From the NCBI GenBank assembly GCA_014529385.2, contig CM043962.1:88103680-88167679 (forward strand): a stretch of DNA of 64,000 bases. The letters run 5' to 3'. This stretch comes from Adiantum capillus-veneris (taxonomy: Eukaryota > Streptophyta > Polypodiopsida > Polypodiales > Pteridaceae). Position numbers and translations under genes: made by a program. Shown piece by piece: positions 12,621 through 23,925 of this stretch. The notes beneath the pieces are model-generated. The model was not told the DNA's origin. It was given only the letters and a program-made list of their open reading frames with translations, and made no database searches. The stretch's first letter is position 1, and each line of letters opens with the position of its first letter.

Positions 12621-13670
12621 GTATTTTATTTAGATTACTGGAGTTTCATACAGATTTGAGAAATATTGTTGATTTTTTTGGATATTCTGATTTGCCTGTA
12701 AGATGTTTGAAGTTTCAAGTCTTAATCATTCCACCATGAAGAAATTCATACAATATTTTGATTTCAGTTTAATCACTAATGGTTATTCTTATTAAGTGGA
12801 TCATAACCTTTGTCAAGATGTCCTCATTTGGGGATGTTGAATATATATCAATAGCAACATTTCAAAAGTTGAGAAAGCGAAATTCTTGCTTTCCAAAATG
12901 TTATTGTTTCCATACTATGCCTATGCCAAGCTTGACTTAGAGAAATGACAACTTGAGATGGAGGTGTAGATATATAGGGGTGAATTAATATTGATTCTTG
13001 TTTCATCATATATATTATAAAGCCTTTGAGTTTCCACCTTTTTGAGTAGTGTTGACAAGTTTTTGGTATCAAACCTTCTTAAATATCCCTATTCATTAGC
13101 TATTGGTAGCTATTTATTTGGTATTGTTAAAGATCATACCAATAGCTATCACCTTGTGAACTTAATTGTTGAATTGCGGATTTGATTTTTACTATGTAGC
13201 TCATTTGGATAGAGAAAGTGTAAACATAAATTATAGATACATGCATTGTTAACATAGAAGATATGTATCACTCGAACCTATATAACTGCTAATCAAGAAA
13301 CCTTTGGTCGGATACTATAACAATAGGGGTCACATGTGGTTTTAAATACCAAAGAAATGGCTTAACCAAAACATTTCCAAGAACACGAGGTGAACACAAA
13401 GAAGTAAAAATTGGCTCCTTGTTTGGTTGATTTCTAGTGCTAAATGTTCTGAGTGTACAAAATTTGTGAGGCCTTTGACCTTGCGAGTTCACTAAAGTAT
13501 ATGTAACATAGCACATGTGTTCAACAGAAGGGAATTTATATTCTTGTAAAGTTACAGAAACATGTGTAGGTAAGGCCTATAAGGGCTACTTTCAATCCAT
13601 TGTGGTGAACGCACATGATATAGGAAAATTTGACATAGTGAATACTCCGGACATCAAACACTACAACTCT
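12621..13670. other. Unassigned AT-rich sequence
   Basis: I see no supported gene, terminal repeat or RNA gene. Short ORFs on both strands carry no recognisable motif. Confidence 0.5.
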
Positions 13671-13673
13671 ATC

Positions 13674-14330
13674 TCATGGCCATACATTAAAACAAAGCCC
13701 CTATTTGTCATTTTGAAGCCCCAGAGACCCTCAACAAGAGGGACCACAACGGCGCGTAGAATGCCCATCCAGGCACAAATAGGGACCAAGATATTTCCAA
13801 GAACAGGGGATGGACACAAGGAAGTAAAAAATGGTTGATAAGCATGACACAAGGTTTAGGTATCTGCCATTTGGGGGGGGGGAGGGGTTGCTATGAACAC
13901 ATTAAACTGCCCAGTTCTATCTCATGGCTATGCATCAAAAAAAGCCTGTACTTGTCATTTTAGGGCCCCAGGGACCCTCAACATGAGGGGCCACAAGGGC
14001 GCGCAAATCAGCCATCCAAAAATTTTTGCATGGCATGATACAATGTTTAGCTATTTGCCATTGTGGGGGGGGGGAGGGGGGAGTTTGCTATGAATACATC
14101 AATTTGCCCATTTCTATCTCATGGCTATGCATCAAAAAAAGCATGTACTTGTCATTTTAGGACCCCAGGGACCCTCAACATGAGGGGCCACAAGGGCGCG
14201 CAAATCAGCCATCCAAAAATTTTGGATGGCTGATTTGCGCGCCCTTGTGGCCCCTCATGTTGAGGGTCCCTGGGGCCCTAAAATGCCAAGTACAAGATTT
14301 ATTTTTATGCATGGTCATAATTCAAGTGGT
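13674..14330. repeat. Tandem repeat ending in a foldback palindrome
   Basis: A unit containing TCATGGCTATGCATC, CTTGTCATTTTAGG, GGGACCCTCAACATGAGG and GGGCGCGCAAATCAGCCATC occurs three times. The anchor GGGACCCTCA starts at 13724 (diverged), 13971 and 14168; the last two are 197 bp apart. A fourth copy is inverted right after the third, making a near-perfect palindrome with arms of about 110 bp centred near 14219. A G run of 9-10 bases lies within each of the two intervals between anchors (13865-13874, 14065-14074). This is probably a foldback-type element or the end of a Mutator-like element; no transposase is present. Confidence 0.85.
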
Positions 14331-14332
14331 AA

Positions 14333-14355
14333 GTTTTTTTTTTTTTTTTTTTTTT
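14333..14355 (+). repeat. Poly(T) tract
   Basis: An uninterrupted run of about 23 T directly follows the foldback palindrome. It may be a retroposed poly(A) tail on the minus strand or simple slippage; no SINE or LINE body is recognised beside it. Confidence 0.8.
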
Positions 14356-16020
14356 AAGTGTTGGACTTTTAGGTTGTTTTCAAGAGCTTCTAGTGTTCAA
14401 TTGGCTCTGAATCTGTCTGGGCTTGTCTCACATAAATTTGTTCATCTCGTCGCGCTCTTCGACTATCGTGTGATGCAAAAAAATCATATCCTACTCGGAT
14501 TTTCCAAAAATCAACGTGCAAGTTGGCAATTTCTTTAAAAATGATGTAAAACAAACATTTCTTACTTTTTCCTTAATTTACGGGCTCGAACGGGCATTAA
14601 AACCATGGAATCTGAAAATATTCAGAGAACCAATGTTTTTTATTGTGTTAAGGACTGCATTTCCTACATACAAAACTTTCTCAAAATCTCACCCTAACAC
14701 CTTCAAAAGTGGCTTCCAAGGAGTGCCCTCGATCAAAAATTGAAACTGAAGGAAAACAATCAGAATGAACTCTTAGACTGTGTACAAACTTTAAAATAAC
14801 CAAAATTTCCTTTAAAAAAAAGTTATTGTTAAAATTTTGAAAATAGACCACCCTTAGACTTCCCACAATGATAGAAATCAAAAGGTTCAAGGAGAGGTCT
14901 GGTATCACAAGTGCATGGTAGGAATCTAATCGAGGTTTATTCCGTCAAGATCTCTTATAATGTCTTCTCATGTACAATCTTACCAAACAAAAACAAACTT
15001 ACACTTTAAATGACTACAAATTTTATTTAACTTATCAAACAATCTAAAATATGGTAGACCTAGAGTGCTCTTACACATCAACAAACAAAAAAGTCCAAAT
15101 TTCTTCTCATTAACTTTGATAAACATACATCTATGAACACTTTACAAGGAGTAGTGTGGTCATAGTTCTTACATCCATTCCATGACATGGTATGCTCCTG
15201 GGGTGACCTATCACATAAAAATATCTTTGGTAGGAGTGCCCTCATGTTAGGAAAGAGTGTGTTGCTGCTGATGAAAAGTTTTTGCATTGTCCTACTAGGG
15301 ATCTCTTCATGTCAGCATAATGATTTTTGGTGTAGTGGGAGCCACATTGCCGCTGAGGAGAGCTTTGTGCCACCGTAAAAGCTTCATGTTATGCCAGTTC
15401 CTTGAGCCGTTCTTGCAAACAACGCCACTCAACTAGCATAGCAAGAGGTCACCTTGTAACAAAAACATGTATGAATTCAACATTTGCAAGCTATATAATG
15501 AAGACACTTGTTAAGTATATGTTGTACAAATTTGCAAGTATTTCTATCTAGCTGGGAATAAACAATATAAAAATATACATTAGGATGAGACTACCACCCC
15601 TAATAAGCATGGATTTGAAGCACCTACCTGCAAGATGTAACAAAGAAGACTATTTTAGAGGAAAAGTGGTGACACTTGGCCTCTCTAACCTGCAGCCTTT
15701 CACTATTTGTGCATAAAAGCAACCTTTGTGCCAAGCACTACAAAACAAGTAGAGGCAACACCTTAGACTTCAAAGTTTATGATAAGAAGAACACAATCAA
15801 AAGTAAGAAGTATATTGTTACCTTGCATAAAGGGGTGTTTTATTCAAATATGTGATGGTATTGGCAAGATATTGAAGAATCGTCAACATTCATCTCATCG
15901 ACGGTACGACGTTCCTGGAATGACCTCTGCTCACCCTCACGTGCGGCCTTCGATGCAAACGTTGCAAACAAGCAAATATGTATGCATACGATTTGTGATG
16001 TCCTTGAGCACCATGGTAGC
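14356..16020. other. Unassigned sequence
   Basis: No gene, LTR or RNA is supported. The ORFs in this stretch have no domain motifs and read like chance frames. Confidence 0.5.
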
Positions 16021-16272
16021 TGTTGCATGAGGAAGCAAAGGATGAAAAGAGAGAGGGGGGAGGGAGAGAGAGGAACATGGGAGAAGACAAGGGGGTAGTG
16101 GGGGAGAGAGAGAGAGAGTGGAGAAGGAGGAGAGAAGGGGGCAGGGAGGGAGAGGGAGGAACATGGGAGGAGAGAAGGAGACAGTGGGAGAGAGGGAGAG
16201 AGGGGAGGAGGAGGAGAGAAGGGGCAGGGAGGGAGAGGAGAGGGAGAAAGGAGGGAGGAGGAAGAGAGAAGA
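16021..16272. repeat. GA-rich low-complexity tract
   Basis: About 250 bp of G/A-only sequence, a decayed GA microsatellite with imperfect internal duplications of a GGAGAGAAGG-type unit. The Glu/Arg-rich ORFs across it are artefacts of composition. Confidence 0.9.
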
Positions 16273-16743
16273 AAGTTTTTCTTTTTTGGGGGGGAGTTTT
16301 TTTTTTAAAAAAATGGACTTTTAGTGCTTGTAAGTTTAAAAAAATGTCAAAAAATACTTTTTTGATATGGATATATGTTGGGGGGGAGTTTTAAGTCAAA
16401 AGTAAGTAAAAATAAATTTTTTTTAAAAAAGTCAAATTTTGGCTCTTAGTGATCCACGTTTTTGATGATGTGGCCACACCTCTTTACTCCCTTCACTTTC
16501 AAAAAGCTAAAAAGAGAAGGTGACCTCCTAGGTCCACATCCTACATGTGTCTAAAAAAAAGGCTAAAAAAGCCTACTCAAAACTAACTTCTTGAATGCCC
16601 TTGTCCCCTTAACCCTACACACCATTAGCCTTAATCCTTAAAAATTAGGATTCCTTACAAGGCCCATGCAAGGTTCATATTTCTCCTAATGCGGGGAGGT
16701 CCCATAGGATGCTAGCAAGAGCAAATAGCAAGAGGGGTCGACC

Positions 16744-16778
<35 letters not shown>

Positions 16779-17460
16779 GGCTGATTTTTGAAAGGCATTA
16801 TCACCTACACACTCACACTAGCTCATGTGTGAAGTAAAGAAGACTCTCTCTCCTTCTCAAGCTTTAATGGAAAGCTTATCACCTACTCCAAGCTTGTGAG
16901 AAGGGAGGCCTACACCAACAACTCTTGGCTTTGTGATGCAAATCCAACCAAGAGCCAAGCTTCAATGCATGTTCATCTCCTCTACCATGCTAATTACTAA
17001 GCTAAACTATGCTAATATGAGTGATTATGTGAGGAGATGTACATCTTTCTCGTAAGAATACTCCTTCTTCCTCTCAATCTACTCTCATACGCCGCTAGCT
17101 CTCACCATCTTTGAAGGTGTGTGAGGTCTTGTGTCTGAGACCGTGAGGGAATTGATGTTGTGTTTGATAAGTGTTCTGCGTAGTGCATGAAGTTTCCATC
17201 TTCATTGCACTATCTAGTATTGAAGGAACACAAGAAATTGTATTGTAAAATGTCTCTCTTGATGGGAGAAACCCTAATACAAAGCCTTTTGGAGGGGGGA
17301 TCGGCTGCATGCAAATCCGGTCCTCAACTATTGTCAATTGCTTATTTTCTCTCTCTCTTTTGAAGTATTGTTTGTTGCTCTCTCCACCCAAGCACTCTTG
17401 TTAATCTCATTAGGAATCTATTCTAATGAAATGCTCACTATGTTCATGATATTTTCTGCT
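16273..17460. other. Non-coding, possibly LTR-derived
   Basis: No gene is seen. Short motifs at 16400-16690 (CATTAGGAGAAATATGAACC read on the minus strand) resemble part of the gypsy1 LTR-like region (11150-11180), suggesting a diverged inverted relative. A GA/G run lies at 16745-16782. The assignment is weak. Confidence 0.3.
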
Positions 17461-17464
17461 ACAC

Positions 17465-17876
17465 ACAAGTTACTAGGCCATTAAATGTTACAACAAGTGA
17501 ATCTAGCAGAGTGGGTGATGCATGGTAGAAGATGGGGCTTCTTGACGAGATAGTGGATCCACATTTGGCGGGCACCATCAACACTAACTCTTTAAGGAAG
17601 TATGGGTTGACAATTGACAAGTGCTTAGCAAAGCAGGGCATCAACAAGCCAGCAATGGGTGATGTGCTTTGAAACTTGGAATATGATTTGCAGCTACAAG
17701 AGACAGCTATCGCCAATGCAATGGATGAGGACAGTTGTAACCAAATTCTCGAGCGTTCGATATGACTTCAAGCTCAAGAGCTTTGGGATACAAGTGGGGC
17801 ACCAAATCATAGCATGAATAGTATGGCAAGTGAAGAGGACTCGAAAGATGCAACTACCCGCGCTCTGTGTTTGTAG
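17465..17876 (+). pseudogene. CrRLK1L receptor-kinase C-lobe fragment
   Basis: The segment encodes only the end of a malectin-like receptor kinase of the FERONIA/THESEUS/HERK group. VNLAEWVM (from 17497) is followed, after a frameshift near 17530, by LLDEIVDPHLAGTI, SLRKYGLTIDKCLAKQGI, KPAMGDVL, NLEYDLQLQE and a Ser/Asp-rich tail. These are kinase subdomains X-XI, which in plants are very characteristic of this family. TGA at 17670-17672 replaces the invariant Trp of GDVLWNLEY, and TGA at 17763-17765 interrupts the tail. The rest of the receptor (signal peptide, malectin domains, transmembrane helix, N-lobe) is absent; upstream sequence is unrelated. This is a captured or retroposed gene fragment in a transposon-rich setting, not a functional gene. 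Confidence 0.85.
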
Positions 17877-18114
17877 CTAGTCTACCCACAAGGCAGGTAA
17901 AGAGAGAAAGTTGATGTGTACGTAGAGTTTCAAGTGCAAGAGAGTTTCTCTACCTACTAGCTTGAACCCACCAACACCTCTCACTTGTTCACTCTCCCTA
18001 GGGACTTGAGCAGTAATATTACCTTGTCACTTTCAATGGCTTCTTACACCTCTTCATTGACAACCGAGCTTTATCGGCGAGCCCTCGGGACTATATGACA
18101 CGAGCATGGAGCAT

Positions 18115-18436
18115 GGGATCTATGGTGAGAGCATCGAGGGCCGTAGATCTTATCGGCACCACAAAAAGTAATCTCGAGTACCCGAGATTACTTTTGGTCA
18201 CATTTGGTATAAGAGTAATCTCGGGCCCATACCATCACCATAAACACGCGGTGCTCGTGGATAGGACATGGGAGTCGAAAAAGTTGAGGTCAAGGGTTCG
18301 AGGGTCGACCGCGAAGTAATCTCTGGTGCTAAGAAATCTTGGGTACAAAGTAATCTCGAGTACCCAAGATTACTTTGCCGCACCCGAGATTACTTTGCCA
18401 CGATCTACGGCTCTCCTTCATCCCACCGTAGATCCC
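18115..18436. mobile_element. MITE with imperfect long TIRs
   Basis: The left end GGGATCTATGGTG plus an inner GGCCGTAGATC at 18115-18155 is mirrored by the right end (inner GATCTACGGCTC at 18404-18415, outer CACCGTAGATCCC at 18424-18436). The interior is a set of nested palindromes built on AGTAATCTCG and CGAGATTACT. There is no coding capacity. No convincing target duplication is visible, so the superfamily is not assigned. Confidence 0.65.
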
Positions 18437-18705
18437 ACCCCCTCAATGCCCGTGTTAGATAGTCCCCAGGTCGGCCCACGCCCAAATACGAGTAGGCTTA
18501 GGAAGCTTCTTTTTTACTTTCAGTTATGCCTCCACTCTCTATCTATCTCACAAGCGTTGCAAGGAGACCTTCGTTCTCTTTGACTAGTGCCTCGACAATG
18601 TTGACCAACTCACATCCAATTGGCCCTCCAACATCCTCTATTTGGAGATCAAGTCCTTGATTTAGGGGCTCGGGCACTGATCACGAGTTTTGCAGAGAGA
18701 AGGTA

Positions 18706-19261
18706 CTTTAACAAACTTCCAAGTCAAGATTCTACCGCGACAACTTATTCACAATTCACATTAAGGTCAACACGGCCCAGTGTAGTTCTGTGCCAAGAGG
18801 TATTGGCCCCAAAGACTAAGCACCCCTTTCGGAATTTCTTTTTGTATTAATCTGTGTTCAAAGTACAAGAGAGCGGGTAGGTGCTCACTCTCACACTCTG
18901 TGTCCAGATGCACTGAGAAGTGAGGCCCTGCCTGCTTATTTATAAGTACAAGGGATGCCCAAAAGCAGAGTCCCAAAAGCATTTAACTCAAAATATTTTT
19001 AACTCAAAAGCTTTTTAACTCAAAAGAAATTGTTCCGAAAGCTGCCAACAAATTGAGCAAGCACAATCTACAGAAATCTATACAAAATGCCATGTCAGCA
19101 AATCAGCGTTTTCTACACCGCGCATTTTGGGCTCCCACGTCAGCATTCAGTCAGTGCATATTTTGGCATCCGTGCACCCGCCACATGGATTCTCCAAACA
19201 GTTAGCCTTCAATGCAGTTCTGGGGTTCCTGCAGGATGCCACGTCATCAGTTTGTGGCATA
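18706..19261 (-). repeat. 3' LTR of gypsy2
   Basis: Reverse-complement similarity over about 550 bp to 35902-36463 (the 5' LTR of gypsy3), ending GTTTGTTAAAG against GTTTGTTAGAG. It includes the shared ACAAACTGATGACGTGGCATC start region and the TACTTATAAATAAGC promoter-like segment. On the minus strand a polypurine tract (AAGAGGAGGG, near 19262-19271) immediately precedes it, so it is the 3' LTR of the minus-strand element. Confidence 0.8.
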
Positions 19262-19862
19262 CCCTCCTCTTAAAAGAATTGTAATCACCCTCGATTACAC
19301 CTGCAAAACAAAAAAGGCCATAAATTGTCTTAGTAGACACTGACTGTCAGAACCGATGCACTAGGCACAACACATCTAGCACATGTACCAATCGACAGTC
19401 ACATCACCGGACATCACTCGACATCAGAGGACATCACATGAAAAATCACATTCAAATTCATTCCAAATCTCAGACCATGATTAATCAGCAACGTATTTAG
19501 TAATCGCATCTAGATCCAGTTGGGACCTCACAGATACTCAATTAACTAATCCATACTTCAATCATGTCTGTAGAGATTTATGAGACCAAAATGTTGCAGT
19601 CATTTTGTCTTTCAATTCCTGCACTCAAAAAGTGAAGTACAAATCAATCAGTATCATTTTCATTTTCGGGAATTTCAATTCATAAAGTCATACAGCGGAA
19701 TACTTTTAGTCCAACAATATCCCTAAAACCCAAAGGGACATCAGTGACTCTATATCAAAAATCGGGGTAATATGTTGACAAAGGAGCGGAGTGACTTCCC
19801 TCTTGTGCATGCCCGCTGCACTAGATTCACCCATGCTGATATCGGGGTTCTATCAGAGTAGA
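19262..19862 (-). other. gypsy2 3' untranslated region
   Basis: Lies between the pol stop and the polypurine tract/LTR of gypsy2. No gene is seen. Confidence 0.5.
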
Positions 19863-20392
19863 CTATGCTAAACCGAATGCTTCAAGGTAAAGTTCCACAA
19901 TCTGATGAGTATCTGCTAGGTCCTCCTCCTCCATGCACTTCGCATCCAATGCAGGATAGTTCTTGAATTTAACCAAGAACCACCTAATCACTTTACCTTT
20001 AATGTTTATATCTTTATGTGTCAATATCTGTTCTGAAACGAGTATCTCCTCGCTTTTGGGTTGCTCATCAGGCTCCCCATCATCGGGCACATTGCCTTCA
20101 AAAGGCTTCAAGAGACTCACATGAAAAGCATTGTAAATTCTCCAAGTATCAGGCAGCTTCAGTCTAAAGGAGACATCATTTATCTTTTCTTTTATCCGGA
20201 AAGGTCCATAGTTATCTCAAGCTAAGCTTTGGCTAAAGTGGCTCTTTTCTCTTTTTCTTTCTCGGGCGTGCCTTCTCAAAACATAAGAGCACCCCATTAT
20301 CTTCCTTTAATTTCAAATCGTGATGGTGTTGATCTGCTGCCTTCTTGTGTCTTTCTTGAGATTTCGCTTAAGCCTCCCGGACCTTGGCAAAA
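19863..20392 (-). pseudogene. gypsy2 integrase C-terminus and chromodomain
   Basis: Read on the minus strand from 20392, the frame gives FAKVREA, a TAA, AKSQERHKKAADQHHHD, then [21 protein letters not shown]. It ends in a chromodomain-like stretch ([16 protein letters not shown]) before the stop at 19863. This is the 3' end of pol. Its 5' continuation is found more than 15 kb away at 35527-35930, on the other side of the inserted hAT element; the reading frame and residue spacing match across the gap. Stops such as the TAA after VREA are C-to-T changes. Confidence 0.85.
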
Positions 20393-20400
20393 GCAGTGTG
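20393..20400. repeat. hAT target-site duplication, left copy
   Basis: GCAGTGTG, matching GCAGTGTC at 35519-35526 in 7 of 8 positions. Removing the element and one copy joins the gypsy2 integrase frame with the spacing expected for the family. Confidence 0.85.
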
Positions 20401-20660
20401 CAGGTATTTCATTAACATAATCACGATCATGTGATTACGTCAATAACTCTAGTATTTACACAAGAAAATCATGTGATCATGTTAATTGTTAACGTGACTT
20501 TGATTATGGCCTACAAAAACCCATAGAGCTGGTTAGCCCTCCGAGTTTTTTATTTTTCCCTGTGGAGCCCACCGGGCTTTTTCATTTTCTCGACGGGTCC
20601 ACCGGGTATATGTAATTGCCCGGCGGGCCCGCCAAGAAAATGAAAAAGCCCAGAAGAAGT
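20401..20660 (+). repeat. hAT left terminal/subterminal inverted repeat
   Basis: The first 12 bases are the TIR. The following blocks (GATCATGTGATTACG, TCATGTGATCATG, CCACCGGGCTTTTTCATTTT, GGCGGGCCCGCC) have diverged inverted counterparts at 35270-35518. Such subterminal repeats are where hAT transposases usually bind. Confidence 0.65.
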
Positions 20661-21607
20661 AATTATATATAGTAAACATTGTGCTAACCATGGTCCTTTA
20701 GCTAGGCAAATCCTTGGGGAGTGTATCCGAGTGCCGAATATAGTCATCTCCTTGTGAATTGACCTAAGGTTACAGAGTCACAGGTCCTTTTTTTGGGCCG
20801 AACATGATTCTTAATTTGGTAACCACTTCTAAAAAATTTTAATTCATTTACCGACATAAAGATACGAAACCAAAACAACTGAAAACTTGGAGAGTCATGC
20901 TCATTGCGAAGAAGCCATTGGTCCAGATGAGGGGTTGTGAGCATATGTAAATGACGAGTCAATAGTCAAGGGTTGAATGTCTTGTACTAGTGTACTAGGC
21001 ATATAAAGATTCTTGAAGTCTTGCATTTTTCACCATCATAGGTTTGAGTTGATTTACATTGTCACTCCACAATATAAGAGCCATAATCCTTAATTGGGTT
21101 AAAATAGCTTTTGTATATTGAATTGGTTGCATGGAGCGGCTATAATCCTTCATTGGCTACAAGTAGTCCTCAATTCAGTGATTATATTGAAGATTTATTT
21201 GCGTTAATTCATGCATTGGTTTATACAGAGAGTCCATTATGTATTATGATAGACAATTAGTGCATGAAATGACCAATCATGTATTTTATTGCTTTCATTT
21301 GTTTTTTGTAGCAATTGAAATTAGATGTGTCTTATTGTTTTCAAATCAAAGTGGACATATAAATAATCATTATAATAATAATTGCATTGAGATATTCATA
21401 GCATTGTTGTAGTTATTATGTGTATGTTTGCTCACAACAAGGTGATCGATATGTGGATTGACTAGCATGCATTGAAAATCTCATATTGTGCATCATGGTT
21501 ACTTTCATATTGAATGTTTTTTTAATTTTAATATATATTAAAAATAAGAAAATTGTTTCAAAAACTGAACATCTGGTTCTCTTGTCTTCAGTTTTAATTT
21601 AAAAGCA
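20661..21607 (+). other. hAT 5' non-coding region
   Basis: AT-rich sequence between the left end and the transposase start. No gene is visible; it is the expected promoter/leader position. Confidence 0.5.
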
Positions 21608-23813
21608 ATGGAGCAAAATGTGGGCACAAGTGGTACGAAGAAGACAAAGAATAAAAAAGCTCCTGGCAAAGAGTGGGATTATGCTCACAACATATGCGGC
21701 CGATATATGGAGTGGCAATGTAAATTTTGTCACACAACAAAATCAAGCGGTACACCACGTATTAGGGTTCATTTTTTGGGTAGCGTTAAAAAGAGTTGTA
21801 AGAAATGTGAACATCCTCAGGCACCTGCAGTTGCAAAAAGTTTGAGAGAAGATCTCACCAAAAAGGGTGGCAAGAGACAACAGATATATAGCTATGTGGC
21901 TTCGAGTCAAGAGTTTCCAGAGCCAAATATTAACTCTGCAAATCCTCTAGGGATGCCAACCAACCTTGGAGAACAACCTACACAGGGAGAGAAAATTCCA
22001 GGCAGTGTTTTTAAGGGACACAATGAAGGTGGACTTAGTCAAATGCGTCAAAAATCATTACATCAAAGCTTTCGAATGCAGTCTCTTGAAGAAGCACAAA
22101 CTGCACTTGCCAAAGCAATATTCTTTATTCGAAGTGCTTTGGTCATGGTAGACAGCAATCATTGGAAGGCTTCTTGGAAGAAAATCGGTGAGTTTGGCCC
22201 AAGATTTTCAACTCCTTCTTATCACACGATACGGAAATGTTTTCTTGGACAAATGTTACATCGAAGTCAAAGAGCGTGTTGGTGAAATAATGCTTGGGAA
22301 TATTTCGCTTTCAGGATGTACGATTGTGAGTGATGGCTGGTCAAATGTTCAAAGAAGACCGCTGATCAATGTAATGTTGATTTGTCCAAGGGGAGAAATG
22401 TTTATAAAGACGATTGATAGTTTCGGTGCAATAAAAAGTGACAAATATATTTATGAGATCTTGATTAATGTAATTAAAGAAATTAGTGTTGAACATGTCG
22501 TTCAAGTAGTCGTGGACAATGCAAAGAATTATAAAAACGTCAATAAATTAATAAGGAAGTGCTTTCCATACATTTTTGCCAATGGTTGTAATACGCGCAG
22601 CTTAAACTTGGTGCTGAAAGATTGGTACACTAGCGAAGAAACCACATGGTTTGCCAAAATAATTGATACAGCATGTCAGGTTGTGATATTTATCTTGAAA
22701 CGATAAAGAGTGCTTGGTTTGTATAGGATGCGCATGTCAATGATGTTGAAACTTCCTTCTAAAGCTCGGTTCTGCATGCACTTTTATACCTTGGAATCAC
22801 TTCTCCACAATAAATGCGTTGTGATTGATACATTCAATTGCGCGGCCTTTGATGAATGGCAGCTTGAGCAAAAAGAAAAAGTAAAAGATAAAATTACATG
22901 TCTACATGGCAATGTAAACAAAGCTGCTTGGTGGAGGAGTGTAATGGATGCATACCATGTAATGATGCTCGTTATGTTCGCAATGCGCAATCTTGATCAA
23001 AGGGCATCAAACTTGGGCAAAGTGTGGATGACATGGTGGTCAATCCAACAAAGTCTTGAAAATCCCAAAGAGTTGAAAGAGTCTGTAGTAGAGAAGGAGT
23101 AACAACTACCGTTCTCTGACAAACAGCGAAAATTTTTTGCCAAGTATTTTTATGCAAGGTGGAAAAGCGCTCATAGTCCACTTTATAACGTTGCTTACAT
23201 GCTCGATCCAGAGTATTGGAATTTAGATCCGCTATTCAATACAGAGGTGGTAAGCGATTTCTATCACATGGTCAACACGTTCAACTCCAACGTTCATGAC
23301 CGAATTGATTGCATCAAATAAATGAGTGTATTTAGATTAAAATAAGGTCCTTCTGTGAATGATTTTGTACAGGTAATGGCAAAAGAGCAACCTGCATGGA
23401 AGTGGTGGATAATGAATGGTGAAGAGAATTACTCTACCTTACGTCCCCTTGCAATGAAAGTATTGGCACAATGTATAGCAAACTCAAATTCAGAGAGAAA
23501 CTGGAGTATGTGCAAGTATGTTTACATCACTATTTGCAACAGAATATTAGCAAGCAGAGTGGAAAAATTAGTGTATATGTTTTACAATGAAAATATATTG
23601 AATCACATTGAAAGTGATGGCTACGAGGAGAAAATGCCAACTTGGTTGTATGATTGTCAAAACAAAAACAAAGAAGAGTTCAATGTTGGTGTATGTCAAT
23701 GCACTATAGACAAAATAGAAGAGAATTCGATAATAGGTGTGGAACTTGAATTACAAGGAGAACCACAACACTCAGACTTAGAACCAGATAACAACTTTAC
23801 AGATTCAATATAG
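21608..23813 (+). pseudogene. hAT transposase (BED-DUF659-hAT-C), broken
   Basis: Starting at ATG 21608, residues about 28-70 form a BED zinc finger (EWQCKFC, then VHF and a final Cys), the DNA-binding part. A frameshift near 22225-22240 leads into a DUF659/RNase H-like core containing CTIVSDGWSN and VVQVVVDNAKNY, which supply the two catalytic Asp positions, then GCNTRSLNLVLKDW. The hAT-C dimerisation region has WKWWIMNGE, LRPLAMKVLAQ and NSERNWS with the catalytic-region Glu. In-frame stops lie at 22704, 23100 and two sites between 23300 and 23350; TAA stands where CAA is expected (for example before QLPFSDKQ). The protein would cut and rejoin the element ends in the nucleus. This copy cannot make a full product. 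Confidence 0.88.
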
Positions 23814-23925
23814 CTTGAGAGTAGAATGAAGATCGTGTCAAAAACCATTGTAAAACACCTTGTATTCAAATGTGTTTTGATCAATACAATGCTTCATATT
23901 TGCAATTATACATAGTTTGTCAATC

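Noticed and set aside
16023-16394. Glu/Arg/Gly-rich 123-codon frame
   Set aside because: Composition artefact of the GA-rich tract.
18268-18583. Overlapping small frames near the MITE
   Set aside because: They lie across palindromic MITE sequence and have no motif.
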